Of a stretch of 25,151 bases of DNA, positions 1 through 8,852 are shown in pieces. Made by a program: the position numbers and the translations under genes. The notes under the pieces were generated by a model. The model did not search any database, was not told the DNA's origin, and saw only the letters and a program-made list of their open reading frames with translations. The stretch's first letter is position 1. Every line of letters starts with the position of its first letter. The DNA is from CAZNPL01 sp964574815 (GTDB lineage Bacteria > Planctomycetota > Phycisphaerae > UBA1845): the NCBI GenBank assembly GCA_964574815.1, contig CAZNPL010000056.1, positions 1 through 25,151 of the forward strand, in the 5' to 3' direction.

Positions 1-124
1 CGCCCGCACCCCCGGGCACCGCTCAACAAGGCATTATGGTACGCTTGTTTTGGGACTAGAGCAGGCACGTGACCGCCAGCCGCGAGTCAGGAATGCTACT
101 GTGTCTGCCGGGTCGCGCGGCGCG

Positions 125-334
125 TTGCCCCGGCGGGGCAATTGAGAATAGCCCAGCGATTCATCGCTGGGAACGCGTGCCTCCTGAACGAACCAGTCCC
201 GGAGGGACGATTGAAGGAAGGCCCATACTCAGTTGTCTCTCTGCCACCCGAGTATCGTTCGAGCTTTTTGCCCAAACGCCACAGGCGGCTTATCCGCCCA
301 CGCGCACGTAATGCCACTGCCCTCGAGCAGTGGC
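125..334. repeat. Cluster of REP-like palindromes
   Basis: The 477 bases before the first gene hold no convincing coding region but several perfect inverted repeats: TTGCCCC/GGGGCAA at 125-131 and 135-141; CCCAGCGAT/ATCGCTGGG at 152-160 and 163-171; GTCCC/GGGAC at 197-201 and 205-209; and GCCACTGC/GCAGTGGC at 313-320 and 327-334. A further imperfect GC-rich one lies near 383-405. Such strings of short palindromes resemble the extragenic REP-type repeats scattered through planctomycete genomes. They lie downstream of the minus-strand protease gene, so some may also act as its terminator. ORFs that cross this stretch look like chance readings. Confidence 0.6.
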
Positions 335-477
335 GGTTAAAACACCAACACCCGACAACCGCCTACGGCAAAACGTTCACCGGCCCGGCGGCTACGCCGC
401 CCGGCATGACCGTTCTGATCCAGGTCGTGCGTATATTCTTCCGTCGGCGTACTCTCGCCTCCGAACGGCCCGCCGCC

Positions 478-2124
478 TCAATCTCCGATGAGGACGGAAC
501 CGCCCTCCGCCAGAACGTCCAACCGCTTCGTGAACGTCAACGTCTCCGAATAAGAGCCGGCCTGTATCTTGATCCGGCTTCCATCCCAGGCGAAGTTGTT
601 GCCCTCGCTGACCGTGTTGAAGGGCTGAGCAGGCGTGCCCAGTTCGGTGCCGCCGTAACTTCCGTCCACGTTGATCGTCCCGCCGATACGGAGCCAGCGC
701 TCGATCAATGGCCACGTCACGCTCATCTTCCCGTAAACGTTGTTGTACTCGTCGCGGTTGCTGCAGCCGGAAAGACAGCAACTGTTGCCCGTGCCGCAGC
801 CCGTGCTGTGCGACGACGGACAGCACACCCCAAAGAGTTGTCCCATGACGCGGTCGCTGCCGTCAAAGATGGCCGAGCCGCTGGAACCGCCCTCGGTCAC
901 CCCGCTGCTCTGCTCCACGTAGTGATAGTCGCTCGTCGGACGGCCACTACATGTGACGATCGAATTCTCGAACATCGTCGTTCCGCGCTTCCAACTGCCG
1001 CTGGGGTGGTGATAGCCCGTAAACGTCGAGGGCAGCCCGCCCGTGGTGAGTCCCGCCTGAGCGGTTTGAACCGGGCCGTCCAATCGGATGAACGTCATGT
1101 CATTGCCCGAGTTGGTCGAATTGGTCGCGATCAACGTTCCGCCGTCGTTTCGCGGCAACGAAAAGTAATCGGGTAGCGCGCCACCGCACGAAGCGCTCTC
1201 CCAGCGCCACACCACTTCCAGCGTGTTCACCGAAGCCTGCGTGCTGAGACAGTGAAATGCCGTCAGAAAGTGCGGAACGAACGTGTCGCCGTCGAAGTCG
1301 TTCATCAGCGTGCCGCTGCAGACGAAGCTTCCCGTCCCGACGTTGAAGTTCATCTGGCCGGTGGCGTCGCGTCCGAAATTGTCGCTGCTGAAACAGTTCG
1401 CATCCACGTGACAGCTTAGCAGCCCCGCGATGTCCGCGACGTCCTGCGCGTTAATCCCGGCCGGATGCCGATCGAAATGAACGATCTCTCCGACCGTGAC
1501 GACCGGATTCTCGACACCGGTAACCTCGATGTACGCCGTCTCACCTGGCAGTGAACTCGTCCAGAAATCGCCGCGGCCGTTCGGCCCCTTCGCCTTATAC
1601 GGCCCGCGAACGACCAGCCCATTCTGATTCTCCGCGTAGACCAGCGCGGTGCCGCGACCCACGTCAAATTCGGCAAAGTGAATGCGCAGACCGCTCGCCC
1701 CCGGCGATCGGACAGCCATCGTCCAGACGTCCTCGCCGTTCGGACCCGCAGTGCGCAGCGCCGAGCCGTTGGCCGTCGAAAATGCGGCGTCGCCCAGTTC
1801 CCTCACGATGCCGTTTCGCGGCGGCGGCGTGATCGCATCGGGAAACAACGCCCGCGCTTCGGCGTCGGCCGCCTCGACCCGGGCCTCGGTCACGCGCTTG
1901 AGTTCAATCACGTTGACCGCCTCCACGAACGCCCCCGACTGATTCAGACTCGCCGGTGCAGGCGGACGCGCCCGGTCGACCTGCGGCGCCGGCGCCGCAT
2001 CGATCACGACCGGTTCCTGAGCCGGCGCAACCGTAGCGATCATGGCGAAAACCATCGCTTTGCCGGCCGGCAACGCCCGCACTATCGCTCGATCCCATAA
2101 ACGGTTTCGATTCTGATGTCTCAT
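478..2124 (-). CDS. Secreted trypsin-like serine protease
   Basis: The 548-residue product is predicted to be an exported S1-fold (chymotrypsin/lysyl-endopeptidase-like) serine protease. The ATG is preceded by GAAAGGAG (complement of 2131-2138) at a normal distance. An N-terminal hydrophobic stretch (about residues 20-35, ending APAQ) looks like a signal peptide after a basic leader. Residues about 40-225 form a propeptide-like or beta-rich region. The protease domain runs from about 230 to 480, with the triad visible as His291 (LTAFHC), Asp342 (GNDMTFIRL) and Ser415 (EGGSSGSA). It is Cys-rich, suggesting disulfides. The last 60 residues (TPAQPFNTV, then IKIQAGSYSETL) resemble one or two coils of a parallel beta-helix. 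It follows the 2195-4012 gene by 70 bases on the same strand, so the two are probably co-transcribed. Substrate unknown. Confidence 0.88.
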   Translation of the reverse strand: MRHQNRNRLWDRAIVRALPAGKAMVFAMIATVAPAQEPVVIDAAPAPQVDRARPPAPASLNQSGAFVEAVNVIELKRVTEARVEAADAEARALFPDAITPPPRNGIVRELGDAAFSTANGSALRTAGPNGEDVWTMAVRSPGASGLRIHFAEFDVGRGTALVYAENQNGLVVRGPYKAKGPNGRGDFWTSSLPGETAYIEVTGVENPVVTVGEIVHFDRHPAGINAQDVADIAGLLSCHVDANCFSSDNFGRDATGQMNFNVGTGSFVCSGTLMNDFDGDTFVPHFLTAFHCLSTQASVNTLEVVWRWESASCGGALPDYFSLPRNDGGTLIATNSTNSGNDMTFIRLDGPVQTAQAGLTTGGLPSTFTGYHHPSGSWKRGTTMFENSIVTCSGRPTSDYHYVEQSSGVTEGGSSGSAIFDGSDRVMGQLFGVCCPSSHSTGCGTGNSCCLSGCSNRDEYNNVYGKMSVTWPLIERWLRIGGTINVDGSYGGTELGTPAQPFNTVSEGNNFAWDGSRIKIQAGSYSETLTFTKRLDVLAEGGSVLIGD

Positions 2125-2194
2125 GTGTCGCTCCTTTCAAGCGATTCGCTTGTCTTCCTCTCTTCGCTCCGATCGATCCTCATCAAACCGACCG

Positions 2195-4012
2195 TTACTG
2201 GAGCGACACCAGAACGAGCACCAGCCCCTTGCCTTCGTCGAGCCTGCTCATGGCCTTGCCGATGATGGCACCCTGAGCGCTGTCGTGATCCCCCACCTTC
2301 ATTGCGTGACCCGCTGCGTCGGAGGTCGTCAGAAGATCGCCCGGGCGGATCGCGCCGTTCGACGCATCCGCCAGACAATACACGCGCCCGGTCAACGCAA
2401 CGGGCACCTGACCGTCGGCGACCGAACCGACCTGGCCCATCACCATGCCGGTCTCAATCCCGCCGGCCCCGCTGATCACGCCGGCCACCGTACGGTCGTA
2501 GGCCTTCCTGCTGACCACCAGCCGCCCCGGGTCGTCGGGATCGATGCTCACCAGCATGCCCGGCTCGGGCGTGATACCGTCGTCGCTCTTGACGTCGAAC
2601 TGCTCCGACAGATCGCTGCCGCCGGTGATCTGAAGCTCCTGGGTAATGACGCGCCCGTCGCCCCCGGTGTTGGCGTCCAGCCTGATCGTTTCGACGCCGT
2701 CGGCGTTGCGAAGAATGATGATGCCATCCTGGGCGCCGGCGTGATCCGCATCCATCTCGACCGTGGTGTTCCCGGACGTGTTGCGCAGGAGGAGCTGGGC
2801 ACCGCCCGTTCCCTCCTTGGCCTCGAGAACGGCGCGGGCGTTGCTGCCGGTCTCCTCATAAAGAAAGAGCTTTCCGCCGCTGTTGCTGGTTGCCGATAGC
2901 AACACCGTGCGGTCGTTGGTATCGCTGGAGTCGTTAAGCAGAATCTCGCCCCAGCTCGGCCCCCACAACCGTATCTGCTCCTCGCCGTCCGTCCCGTACG
3001 TGCTGATCCGGTGGTCAGGGGCCGATAGCTCTACATTGATCTGGTTATTGTCTTCCAGCACGTTGACGGTTCCACCGCCGCCGGTGCCGACCCCACCGCC
3101 CAACATCTGCACGCCGGGCCAGATGCTGCCGGCGATGTGCATGTTCATGAATCCACCGCCGCCGCTCGCGATGCTCCCGATGATGAGCGTCTGGTCGCCG
3201 TTCTCGTCGTTGGTCCGCAGCACGCCGCCGCCCGAGCCGTTCGTGCCTAGCGACGCGTACTCCGTCCCGCCGATCGACGCCAGGTGTCGGATTCGCCCCT
3301 CGGCGTTCACCGTCCCGTCGCCGCCGTCGACAACAACGGACTCGATATCATCCGCCGCACTCCAAACGCCCAAACGGCCGTTGGCGTCCGCGTCGCCGAG
3401 CTCGATCTGATCGTCCAGCTCCGCACTGGCGACGCGATCCACGCGGTAGGCATACGGCACAGCCGTCAGCGGCATGCGCGGGGCCAATTCTGCCCCTCCG
3501 TTGACGCCGACGCCTAACTCCCGCCCATCCCCGTTGAAAGACGAACGGCTCAGCGGAATCTGCACGTTGACCAGACCATTGTTCATGGGAACGCCGGACA
3601 TATCGATCGGCCCCTCCACCAGCCCGCCGCCCGATGTATATACGTTGAACGTCAGATCGACGCTCGATCCCGGCAAAGGTTCACCGCTCGAATTGGTCAC
3701 ACGCGCCTGGAAACTCACGCGGGTTGAATCGGAGTCCAGGATCGGAGCCGGCGGGCCAGCCATCTCCTCGGTCCCGATCGCCCCGGTCTGCTCACCCTCC
3801 GACGGCTGCGAACTCACTGTCGATTGCACACCGCGCAACGGATCCAGTTCCTCCGCTCGCGGCGCCTCGGCCGAGCGACCGCGCTGCTCCATCTGCACCG
3901 GTGTGGCCGCTTTGACTTCGGCGTCATCACGCCGTTCGTTGATCGTCTGAGCCTGCACCGTCAACGCAACAAACAGCGCGCATGCAACCGAAAGACAATA
4001 TCTGCGGATCAT
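2195..4012 (-). CDS. Secreted tail-fibre-like repetitive surface protein
   Basis: A 605-residue exported protein of unknown function. I place the start at 4012 because AGGAG (complement of 4019-4023) lies six bases upstream and the resulting N-terminus (MIRRYCLSVACALFVALTVQAQ, cleavage about 22) is a good signal peptide; the open frame extends 75 codons further upstream without such signals. Residues about 85-200 contain the VSFQARVTNSSGEPL...DLTFNVY...PYAYRV pattern, common in large secreted proteins of PVC bacteria and Bacteroidetes. The middle is Gly/Asp/Asn-rich and repetitive, consistent with beta-solenoid or fibre structure. Residues about 470-605 (VPVALTGRV, then IRPGDLLTTSDAAGHAMKV) resemble C-terminal domains of phage tail-fibre and peptidase-G2-like proteins. 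It is probably the first gene of an operon with the downstream serine protease. Confidence 0.82.
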   Translation of the reverse strand: MIRRYCLSVACALFVALTVQAQTINERRDDAEVKAATPVQMEQRGRSAEAPRAEELDPLRGVQSTVSSQPSEGEQTGAIGTEEMAGPPAPILDSDSTRVSFQARVTNSSGEPLPGSSVDLTFNVYTSGGGLVEGPIDMSGVPMNNGLVNVQIPLSRSSFNGDGRELGVGVNGGAELAPRMPLTAVPYAYRVDRVASAELDDQIELGDADANGRLGVWSAADDIESVVVDGGDGTVNAEGRIRHLASIGGTEYASLGTNGSGGGVLRTNDENGDQTLIIGSIASGGGGFMNMHIAGSIWPGVQMLGGGVGTGGGGTVNVLEDNNQINVELSAPDHRISTYGTDGEEQIRLWGPSWGEILLNDSSDTNDRTVLLSATSNSGGKLFLYEETGSNARAVLEAKEGTGGAQLLLRNTSGNTTVEMDADHAGAQDGIIILRNADGVETIRLDANTGGDGRVITQELQITGGSDLSEQFDVKSDDGITPEPGMLVSIDPDDPGRLVVSRKAYDRTVAGVISGAGGIETGMVMGQVGSVADGQVPVALTGRVYCLADASNGAIRPGDLLTTSDAAGHAMKVGDHDSAQGAIIGKAMSRLDEGKGLVLVLVSLQ

Positions 4013-4480
4013 CGTGATCTCCTTTCCGCCCGACATCGCGAGCGCAATAACCCCTTTGATTGTCTTGAATGTTTCAGAAATCAGGCTTCGCGCGTCCCGA
4101 TATGGAACGCACGCTCTCGAAAGGGAAGGCAACCGGCCCGTCCCCCCACAACCCTCAGAATTACCTGGATAACACCAAAAACACGTTGTTGCAAGAGCTT
4201 TAACCGCAGGTGCTTCTTCCAGGCATGCAGGTGCCACTGGCAGCTTGTGGGCCAGTGCTTACGCGCCTGCCTAAGCGCAACCACGCAGCGCATGGCCCTA
4301 TCCGGTTGGCGTGGGGCCCCGCGCCCACCAGAGCCCATACCACCGGGACGCTCGCGCGCCAGCCACTCCGTCAACTACATTCACGCTTTACGACTCCAAG
4401 CGATCGCTGTTATGCTTGATCCTGTTACGCGGTTGATACGTCTGATAACGATAGCGCAAGCCCCGCGGCTGGAGAAACCG
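4013..4480. other. Intergenic region between divergent genes, with a REP-like hairpin
   Basis: This stretch separates the minus-strand surface-protein gene from the plus-strand transporter and should hold promoters for both. I see no convincing coding region. It includes a perfect inverted repeat CACTGGC/GCCAGTG at 4235-4241 and 4251-4257, of the same CACTG/CAGTG type as the hairpin at 313-334. I did not find a confident -35/-10 pair. Confidence 0.45.
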
Positions 4481-5305
4481 TTGGACATCGCAAGCCTAGT
4501 TCTGATCGGATTGGCCGCGGGCCTGCTCGGCGGACTCCTCGGCATCGGCGGCAGCATCGTCATGATCCCAGCCATGACCGAAGTGCTCGGAGCAAACCAG
4601 CACCTCTATCAGGCCGCCGCCCTCATCGTCAACTTCTTCGTCGCCGCTCCCGCCCTCTGGCAACATCTGCGGGCCCGAGCCGTCAACGCCTCCGTCGTCC
4701 GCGGCCTCATCCCGTCGGCGGTAGTCGCCGCAGTCGCCGGCGTCGCCTGCAGCGAGCTGCCCGTCTTCTATGGTGACCGCGCGCTGTATCTTACTGCTCT
4801 GTTCGGCTGCTTTCTTTTCTATGTCGCCGCCCGGGACATCATCATGATGATCCGCCCGCCCAAAGTGTCCGCTGCGGACGCCGACGCCGCGACCCGTATC
4901 AAACGCCTGGGCTGGCGCACGGCCCTGCTGGTCGGCCTGCCCACGGGATTCGTGTCCGGCTTCCTCGGCGTCGGCGGCGGCATCATGGCCGTCCCCCTGC
5001 AGCGAAGGTTCTGCCGCATGCCCCTGCGAAACGCCATCGCGAACTCGGCTGCCACCATCGTCGCCCTCAGCCTCGTCAGTGCGAGCCTGAAACATTACGC
5101 CCTGGCCACCGCCCATCCGAACATCGAATGGTACCGCCCCATGGCACTGGCCGCCGTCCTGATCCCCACCGCTATCATCGGCGCCTCAATCGGCGGCCGG
5201 CTCACACATACCCTACCGGTCACCTGGGTACGCATCGCCTTCATCGGCCTCCTCATCGTGGCCGGCGTCCGTATGGTCCTGCGTGGTTTCGGAACGGTCG
5301 GGTAA
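4481..5305 (+). CDS. TauE/SafE-family membrane transporter (sulfite/anion exporter-like)
   Basis: A 274-residue polytopic inner-membrane protein of the TauE/SafE (DUF81) family, whose members are proposed to export sulfite, sulfoacetate or related anions. The two homologous halves typical of the family are visible, each opening with a glycine-rich helix: GLLGGLLGIGGSIVMIP near residues 14-30 and GFVSGFLGVGGGIMAVP near the middle. About eight hydrophobic segments can be picked out. I chose the TTG at 4481 because GGAG lies at 4471-4474 and translation begins directly at the first membrane helix, giving the usual family length; an in-frame ATG at 4412 would add 23 residues. The open frame extends much further upstream but is not convincing as protein. 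The substrate cannot be deduced. Confidence 0.85.
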   Translation: MDIASLVLIGLAAGLLGGLLGIGGSIVMIPAMTEVLGANQHLYQAAALIVNFFVAAPALWQHLRARAVNASVVRGLIPSAVVAAVAGVACSELPVFYGDRALYLTALFGCFLFYVAARDIIMMIRPPKVSAADADAATRIKRLGWRTALLVGLPTGFVSGFLGVGGGIMAVPLQRRFCRMPLRNAIANSAATIVALSLVSASLKHYALATAHPNIEWYRPMALAAVLIPTAIIGASIGGRLTHTLPVTWVRIAFIGLLIVAGVRMVLRGFGTVG

Positions 5306-5460
5306 CCTGAGGTGGCCCTCGTCGCAGGCGCACGATGTGCGCGTCCGCGGCCCCCCGCGGCCGACTCGCGCCGCCGGGGTTCATGTTTCGCCGCCGAATG
5401 CTCCGATAAACCGCGCGGAGACGATCGTGGGTTTGACGTAAACGGTCAGGAGCATACGCC

Positions 5461-5679
5461 ATGAGTCGACATTCCCTGAGGCAAAGGTTGTTGAACTGGG
5501 CCGTCATCGGCAGCATCGGCGTGCTGCCGGTCAGCGCCTGCAACGGAACCCTGGGCACCGAGTTTCGTTCCGTCGCCGGCGACAGCATCAAGCAGGGGGT
5601 GCTATCCATCGTCACCGGCCTGATCGACGGCATGTTCGCCGTCATCGAACCCGATACGACGTCGACCCCGTCCACCTGA
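5461..5679 (+). CDS. Small putative lipoprotein, 72 aa
   Basis: A short gene with a good ribosome site (TCAGGAG at 5446-5452, eight bases before the ATG). The product starts MSRHSLRQRLLNWAVIGS, with a basic N-region and a hydrophobic stretch ending LPVSAC, which fits a lipobox with Cys27 as the lipidated residue. The mature part is only about 46 residues and contains a second hydrophobic/amphipathic segment (GVLSIVTGLIDGMFAVIE). I do not recognise a family. It lies 155 bases after the transporter gene on the same strand and could share its transcript. Confidence 0.6.
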   Translation: MSRHSLRQRLLNWAVIGSIGVLPVSACNGTLGTEFRSVAGDSIKQGVLSIVTGLIDGMFAVIEPDTTSTPST

Positions 5680-5826
5680 TCACACGCGCGGCGGAGCGAA
5701 ACGTCGCCGCAAACGGAAGGCACCTGTTTGGCGTGCTCAAGCGGGTGCCATGGGCAACGCCGAAAGGAAGGGCGCGATCCGGCAGCAATTGCGCTTCGAA
5801 CCGCGAGATCTGCGCGTCCCCTCTGG

Positions 5827-6369
5827 TTAACCTTCCCGCCCAGTGGACGAATCGGATCGTTGCGACCGCTCCAGCCAACGCCGCCGATCCAGCTCCATCC
5901 GCAGCAACCGGTGCCGCTGACCGGTACGTTTGAACTGATGATGCTCCTGGCGTGTGACGACGAATCCGCACCGCTCGTAGCAGGCGATCGCCGCCGCATT
6001 GTCCGGAAACACCACCAGCGACACCCCGGCCGCGTTACGCTCCGCAAACGCCTGACGCAGCAGCAGCTCCACCAACAGCCGCCCGATCCCCTGTCCCCTA
6101 TGCGACGGCTTCAAGATCACATGCCCCAGCCAGTAGCGGGCCGGGTTCGAGCGCATCCGGTTCAACTCGCAATAGCCACAAGGAACCGGCTCGTCTTCGG
6201 CAATCAAGACCTGGGGCGAGCAGAATTCGTTCCGCCACGCCAGCACCTTACGAGCGGTCAGCGGCGGCGGCGTACCAGGCGCCAACCAGGTGAGATCCTG
6301 CTCCGACCGGACCCAGGTGGCCACCTCCCGAGCGTGCTCGCGGCGAAATGGACGCAATTCATATGCCAT
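5827..6369 (-). CDS. GNAT-family N-acetyltransferase
   Basis: A 180-residue cytoplasmic protein with the GNAT fold, expected to transfer an acetyl group from acetyl-CoA to an amine. The acetyl-CoA pyrophosphate-binding loop (motif A) is clear at residues about 81-100 (ILKPSHRGQGIGRLLVELLL). Motif B (FPDNAAAIACYERCGF) lies near 121-136. The last 20 residues are polar and probably disordered. The ATG has no strong Shine-Dalgarno sequence, so the start is provisional. It is transcribed away from the sulfatase-like gene at 6485; the 115-base spacer should hold both promoters. The substrate (protein N-terminus, antibiotic, polyamine or other) cannot be inferred. Confidence 0.87.
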   Translation of the reverse strand: MAYELRPFRREHAREVATWVRSEQDLTWLAPGTPPPLTARKVLAWRNEFCSPQVLIAEDEPVPCGYCELNRMRSNPARYWLGHVILKPSHRGQGIGRLLVELLLRQAFAERNAAGVSLVVFPDNAAAIACYERCGFVVTRQEHHQFKRTGQRHRLLRMELDRRRWLERSQRSDSSTGREG

Positions 6370-6484
6370 CAGGCCGGGAGTTTAGCGGTCGGCCCATCGG
6401 GTCACCATAGCCGACCGATCGCCGATGTCGCTCCGCGTCGCGGATGGATGACACGAGCCGGGCCCATGGGCTATCGTACTGTTT

Positions 6485-8386
6485 ATGTTGACATCGCCGC
6501 GCCAAAGCTCACGAACAAGCCCGAGGACTCGCACCCCGATTGGACCGACATCGGCCCCGGCTCCGTTCGCGCGCCGTGAGGCGCTGGCTGCGCCGATCAT
6601 GCTCCTGCTGGCCGTCTGCGGCGGCTGCGCCCGCGATCAGCGCGACGGCGACGCGGCTCCTCGCGAGGTACTGGCATTCGAGAATCGGGTGAACCCCGGC
6701 GACTTAAGCGGCTTCAATCTCCTGTTCATCACCATCGACACCGTCAGGCGCGATCACCTGGGATGCTACGGGATGGCCGACGCCCGCACGCCCGTCATGG
6801 ACCGCTTGGCGAACCGCGGCGTGCTGTTCGACCACGCGGTCGCCACCCAGCCCTCGACGCTCCCCTCTCACTGTACCATGATGACCGGGCTCGATGTGCC
6901 GACTCACGGCGTGCGAACCAACGGTAAGTTCGTCCTTCGCCCGGAAGTGGTCACGCTCGCCGAGACGCTCAAGGACCGCGGCTACGCCACCGCCGCCTTC
7001 ACCGCCACCTACGTCCTCGACGCCCGCTTCGGCCTCAGCCAGGGCTTTGACACCTATCACGACGAGGTCCGCCCGCCCGGCTGGCGGCCCGGACAGCCCA
7101 TCACCCCCAAGAACGCCGACGTCATCACCGACCTGTCCGTCTCGTGGCTCACGAACCACCTCGAGAATCCGTCAAACGGGCCAATCTTCATGTGGGTCCA
7201 TTACTTCGACGCCCATCTGCCGTACGAACCCCCGCAGAGATTCGCGCGACTTTTCCCGGACAGCCCCTACGACGGCGAAATCGCGTTCATCGACAGCGAA
7301 ATGAAACGCCTGCTCGACTTGTTCGATCGCCGCGGCCTGACGGAAAAGACGCTGATCGTCCTCGCGTCTGACCACGGCGAGGGACTGGGCGAGCACGGCG
7401 AAAAGGACCATTCCCGGCTGATCTACGACACCACCATCCGCATTCCACTCATCATCTCCTGCCCGCCCTTCTTCGACGCACCGCTGCGCGTCAGCGAGGT
7501 CACTGTCGCAACGATGGATATCATGCCGACCGTGCTCAGCCTGCTCGGCATCGACGCAAAGTCGAACATGGACGGCATCAATCTGGTCACGACTCCTGTA
7601 TCGACCGACCGGGCGGTCTACCTCGAGACGCTCGCGCCCCTGCTTTATCATAATTGGGCGCCGCTCCACGGCCTGCGGCGCATCGACGCCAAGTACATCG
7701 ACGCCCCTCGCCCGGAATACTATCGCCTTATCGACGACCCCGGCGAACTGAACAACGTCCTCCGGCGGGATCCCGACGCCGCATCCGAACTCGCGATGCA
7801 ACTCGAAGAGGTCATGGCCCGACACGCCGGCAGCGAACACGCGGCGAAAAGCGGCAACATGGATGAGGCCACCGCCCGCCGCCTGGCCTCCCTTGGATAC
7901 GTCACCACCGGCGCTCCGGACGACGCCGAGACGTCGGTCCGCCCGGACCCAAAGGACATGGTGCCGATCTTCGAGTGGCTACGGCGCGATCCGACGCCCA
8001 CGCTCCACCGCAGAGCACGCGAAATCGTCATCCAGACCGGCCTTTCCGAATACCTCTACCGCCGAGGCCTGATCCTCGCCGAAACCGCCCACGACAAGAT
8101 GCCAGATAAACCCGCGTTTCTCACCACCGTAGGGCTGGCACAATACCGCATGAATTGGTTCGCCCAGGCGATTCTCACCCTGACCGAGGCGCAGCAACTC
8201 CACGCGGCGGCAGGAACTGCGCCGCACGTTCTGAACGAGGCCGTTCTGATTATGGCGCTCCACCGACACGGCCGCGTCAATGACGCCCTTCGTCGTTGGC
8301 GCGAGCTTCGCGGAAGTGCGGTCGGCCGCAACGCCGACGCGATACGCGTTGTGAAAGAGGCCGCCGCGCTGCTCGGATCCCACTGA
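6485..8386 (+). CDS. Sulfatase-like hydrolase of the alkaline phosphatase superfamily, putative lipoprotein
   Basis: A 633-residue enzyme of the sulfatase/alkaline-phosphatase superfamily with an N-terminal hydrophobic segment ending VCGGC (Cys48), suggesting lipoprotein export. Metal-site motifs are present: ITIDTVRRDHLGCYG (Asp85) and ASDHGEGLGEHGEKDH (Asp296, His297, His304), plus the family-typical WVHYFDAHLPYEPP. At the position where sulfatases carry formylglycine-forming Cys/Ser (C-x-P-S-R) it reads TLPSH with Thr125, as in Thr-nucleophile members such as phosphotransferases. It may therefore act on phospho-substrates rather than sulfate esters. Residues about 490-633 are helical and TPR-like. 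No clear ribosome site precedes 6485; an in-frame ATG at 6599 would shorten the N-region. It begins a probable three-gene cluster. Confidence 0.85.
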   Translation: MLTSPRQSSRTSPRTRTPIGPTSAPAPFARREALAAPIMLLLAVCGGCARDQRDGDAAPREVLAFENRVNPGDLSGFNLLFITIDTVRRDHLGCYGMADARTPVMDRLANRGVLFDHAVATQPSTLPSHCTMMTGLDVPTHGVRTNGKFVLRPEVVTLAETLKDRGYATAAFTATYVLDARFGLSQGFDTYHDEVRPPGWRPGQPITPKNADVITDLSVSWLTNHLENPSNGPIFMWVHYFDAHLPYEPPQRFARLFPDSPYDGEIAFIDSEMKRLLDLFDRRGLTEKTLIVLASDHGEGLGEHGEKDHSRLIYDTTIRIPLIISCPPFFDAPLRVSEVTVATMDIMPTVLSLLGIDAKSNMDGINLVTTPVSTDRAVYLETLAPLLYHNWAPLHGLRRIDAKYIDAPRPEYYRLIDDPGELNNVLRRDPDAASELAMQLEEVMARHAGSEHAAKSGNMDEATARRLASLGYVTTGAPDDAETSVRPDPKDMVPIFEWLRRDPTPTLHRRAREIVIQTGLSEYLYRRGLILAETAHDKMPDKPAFLTTVGLAQYRMNWFAQAILTLTEAQQLHAAAGTAPHVLNEAVLIMALHRHGRVNDALRRWRELRGSAVGRNADAIRVVKEAAALLGSH

Positions 8387-8520
8387 GTGGATTCCATCAT
8401 GCGATTGACCACCGTCGCTGGACAACATCGCGGCGGTACTTTTAGAATCGTCGCGAGCCGCGTGCAGGCTCTTATCCAGCCGAGTGGGGAGACGCGTACC
8501 GAACCACGGGAGTCCAACGA

Positions 8521-8709
8521 GTGGCCGCCAAGATCAAAATCGACACGCACTTGTACGATCGGGTCAAAAAGATCGCAGAGGCCGCGGGGTACACCTCTCC
8601 GCAGGAGTTCGTCGTCCACGTGCTCGAGAAGGAGCTGGCCAAGCTCGAATCGGTGGACTCCGACGCGGACGTCACCGAGCGACTCAAAGGATTGGGCTAT
8701 CTGGAGTAG
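8521..8709 (+). CDS. Small ribbon-helix-helix-like protein, 62 aa
   Basis: A 62-residue protein starting at GTG, with GGGAG about eight bases upstream (near 8509-8513). The sequence begins AAKIKIDTHLYDRVKKIAE, a short beta strand followed by an amphipathic helix, then GYTSPQEFVVHVLEKELAKLE, giving the strand-helix-helix pattern of RHH or plasmid-partition-type proteins. It ends ERLKGLGYLE, which resembles the (R)RLASLGYV segment near residue 470 of the upstream sulfatase-like protein. From memory, similar small proteins accompany sulfatase/phosphodiesterase genes in other planctomycetes and deltaproteobacteria; this could not be checked here. Role unknown: a regulator, or a partner of the neighbouring enzyme. 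Confidence 0.75.
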   Translation: MAAKIKIDTHLYDRVKKIAEAAGYTSPQEFVVHVLEKELAKLESVDSDADVTERLKGLGYLE

Positions 8710-8786
8710 AGCGCGCCCGCCGGGGCGATCTGGCGCACCCGACGCAACGCTGAGCGAATCAATCTGATGTTGGTGGTCAGCTGATC

Positions 8787-8852
8787 ATGACCCGTATCTT
8801 CGACGCCTTGTTCTGGGTCATGACCCGCATCTTCGACGCTCTCTTCGCGCCC
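8787..8852 (+). repeat. 33-bp tandem duplication covering the start codon
   Basis: Units 8787-8819 and 8820-8852 both begin ATGACCCG and encode MTRIFDALF. They differ at four silent positions in the first 27 bases. The duplication is in frame and provides two consecutive candidate starts for the membrane protein. Confidence 0.8.

Noticed and set aside
142..1176. 344-codon plus-strand open frame across the left spacer and the protease gene
   Set aside because: It reads through palindromic repeats and then antisense to the serine protease, with low-complexity Arg/Ala-rich translation.
4013..4237. 75-codon upstream extension of the surface-protein frame
   Set aside because: The ATG at 4012 has a strong ribosome site and gives a clean signal peptide; the extension has neither.
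3824..4480. Long upstream extension of the transporter frame
   Set aside because: It overlaps the surface-protein gene on the other strand and translates to non-protein-like sequence; the membrane helices start right after TTG 4481.
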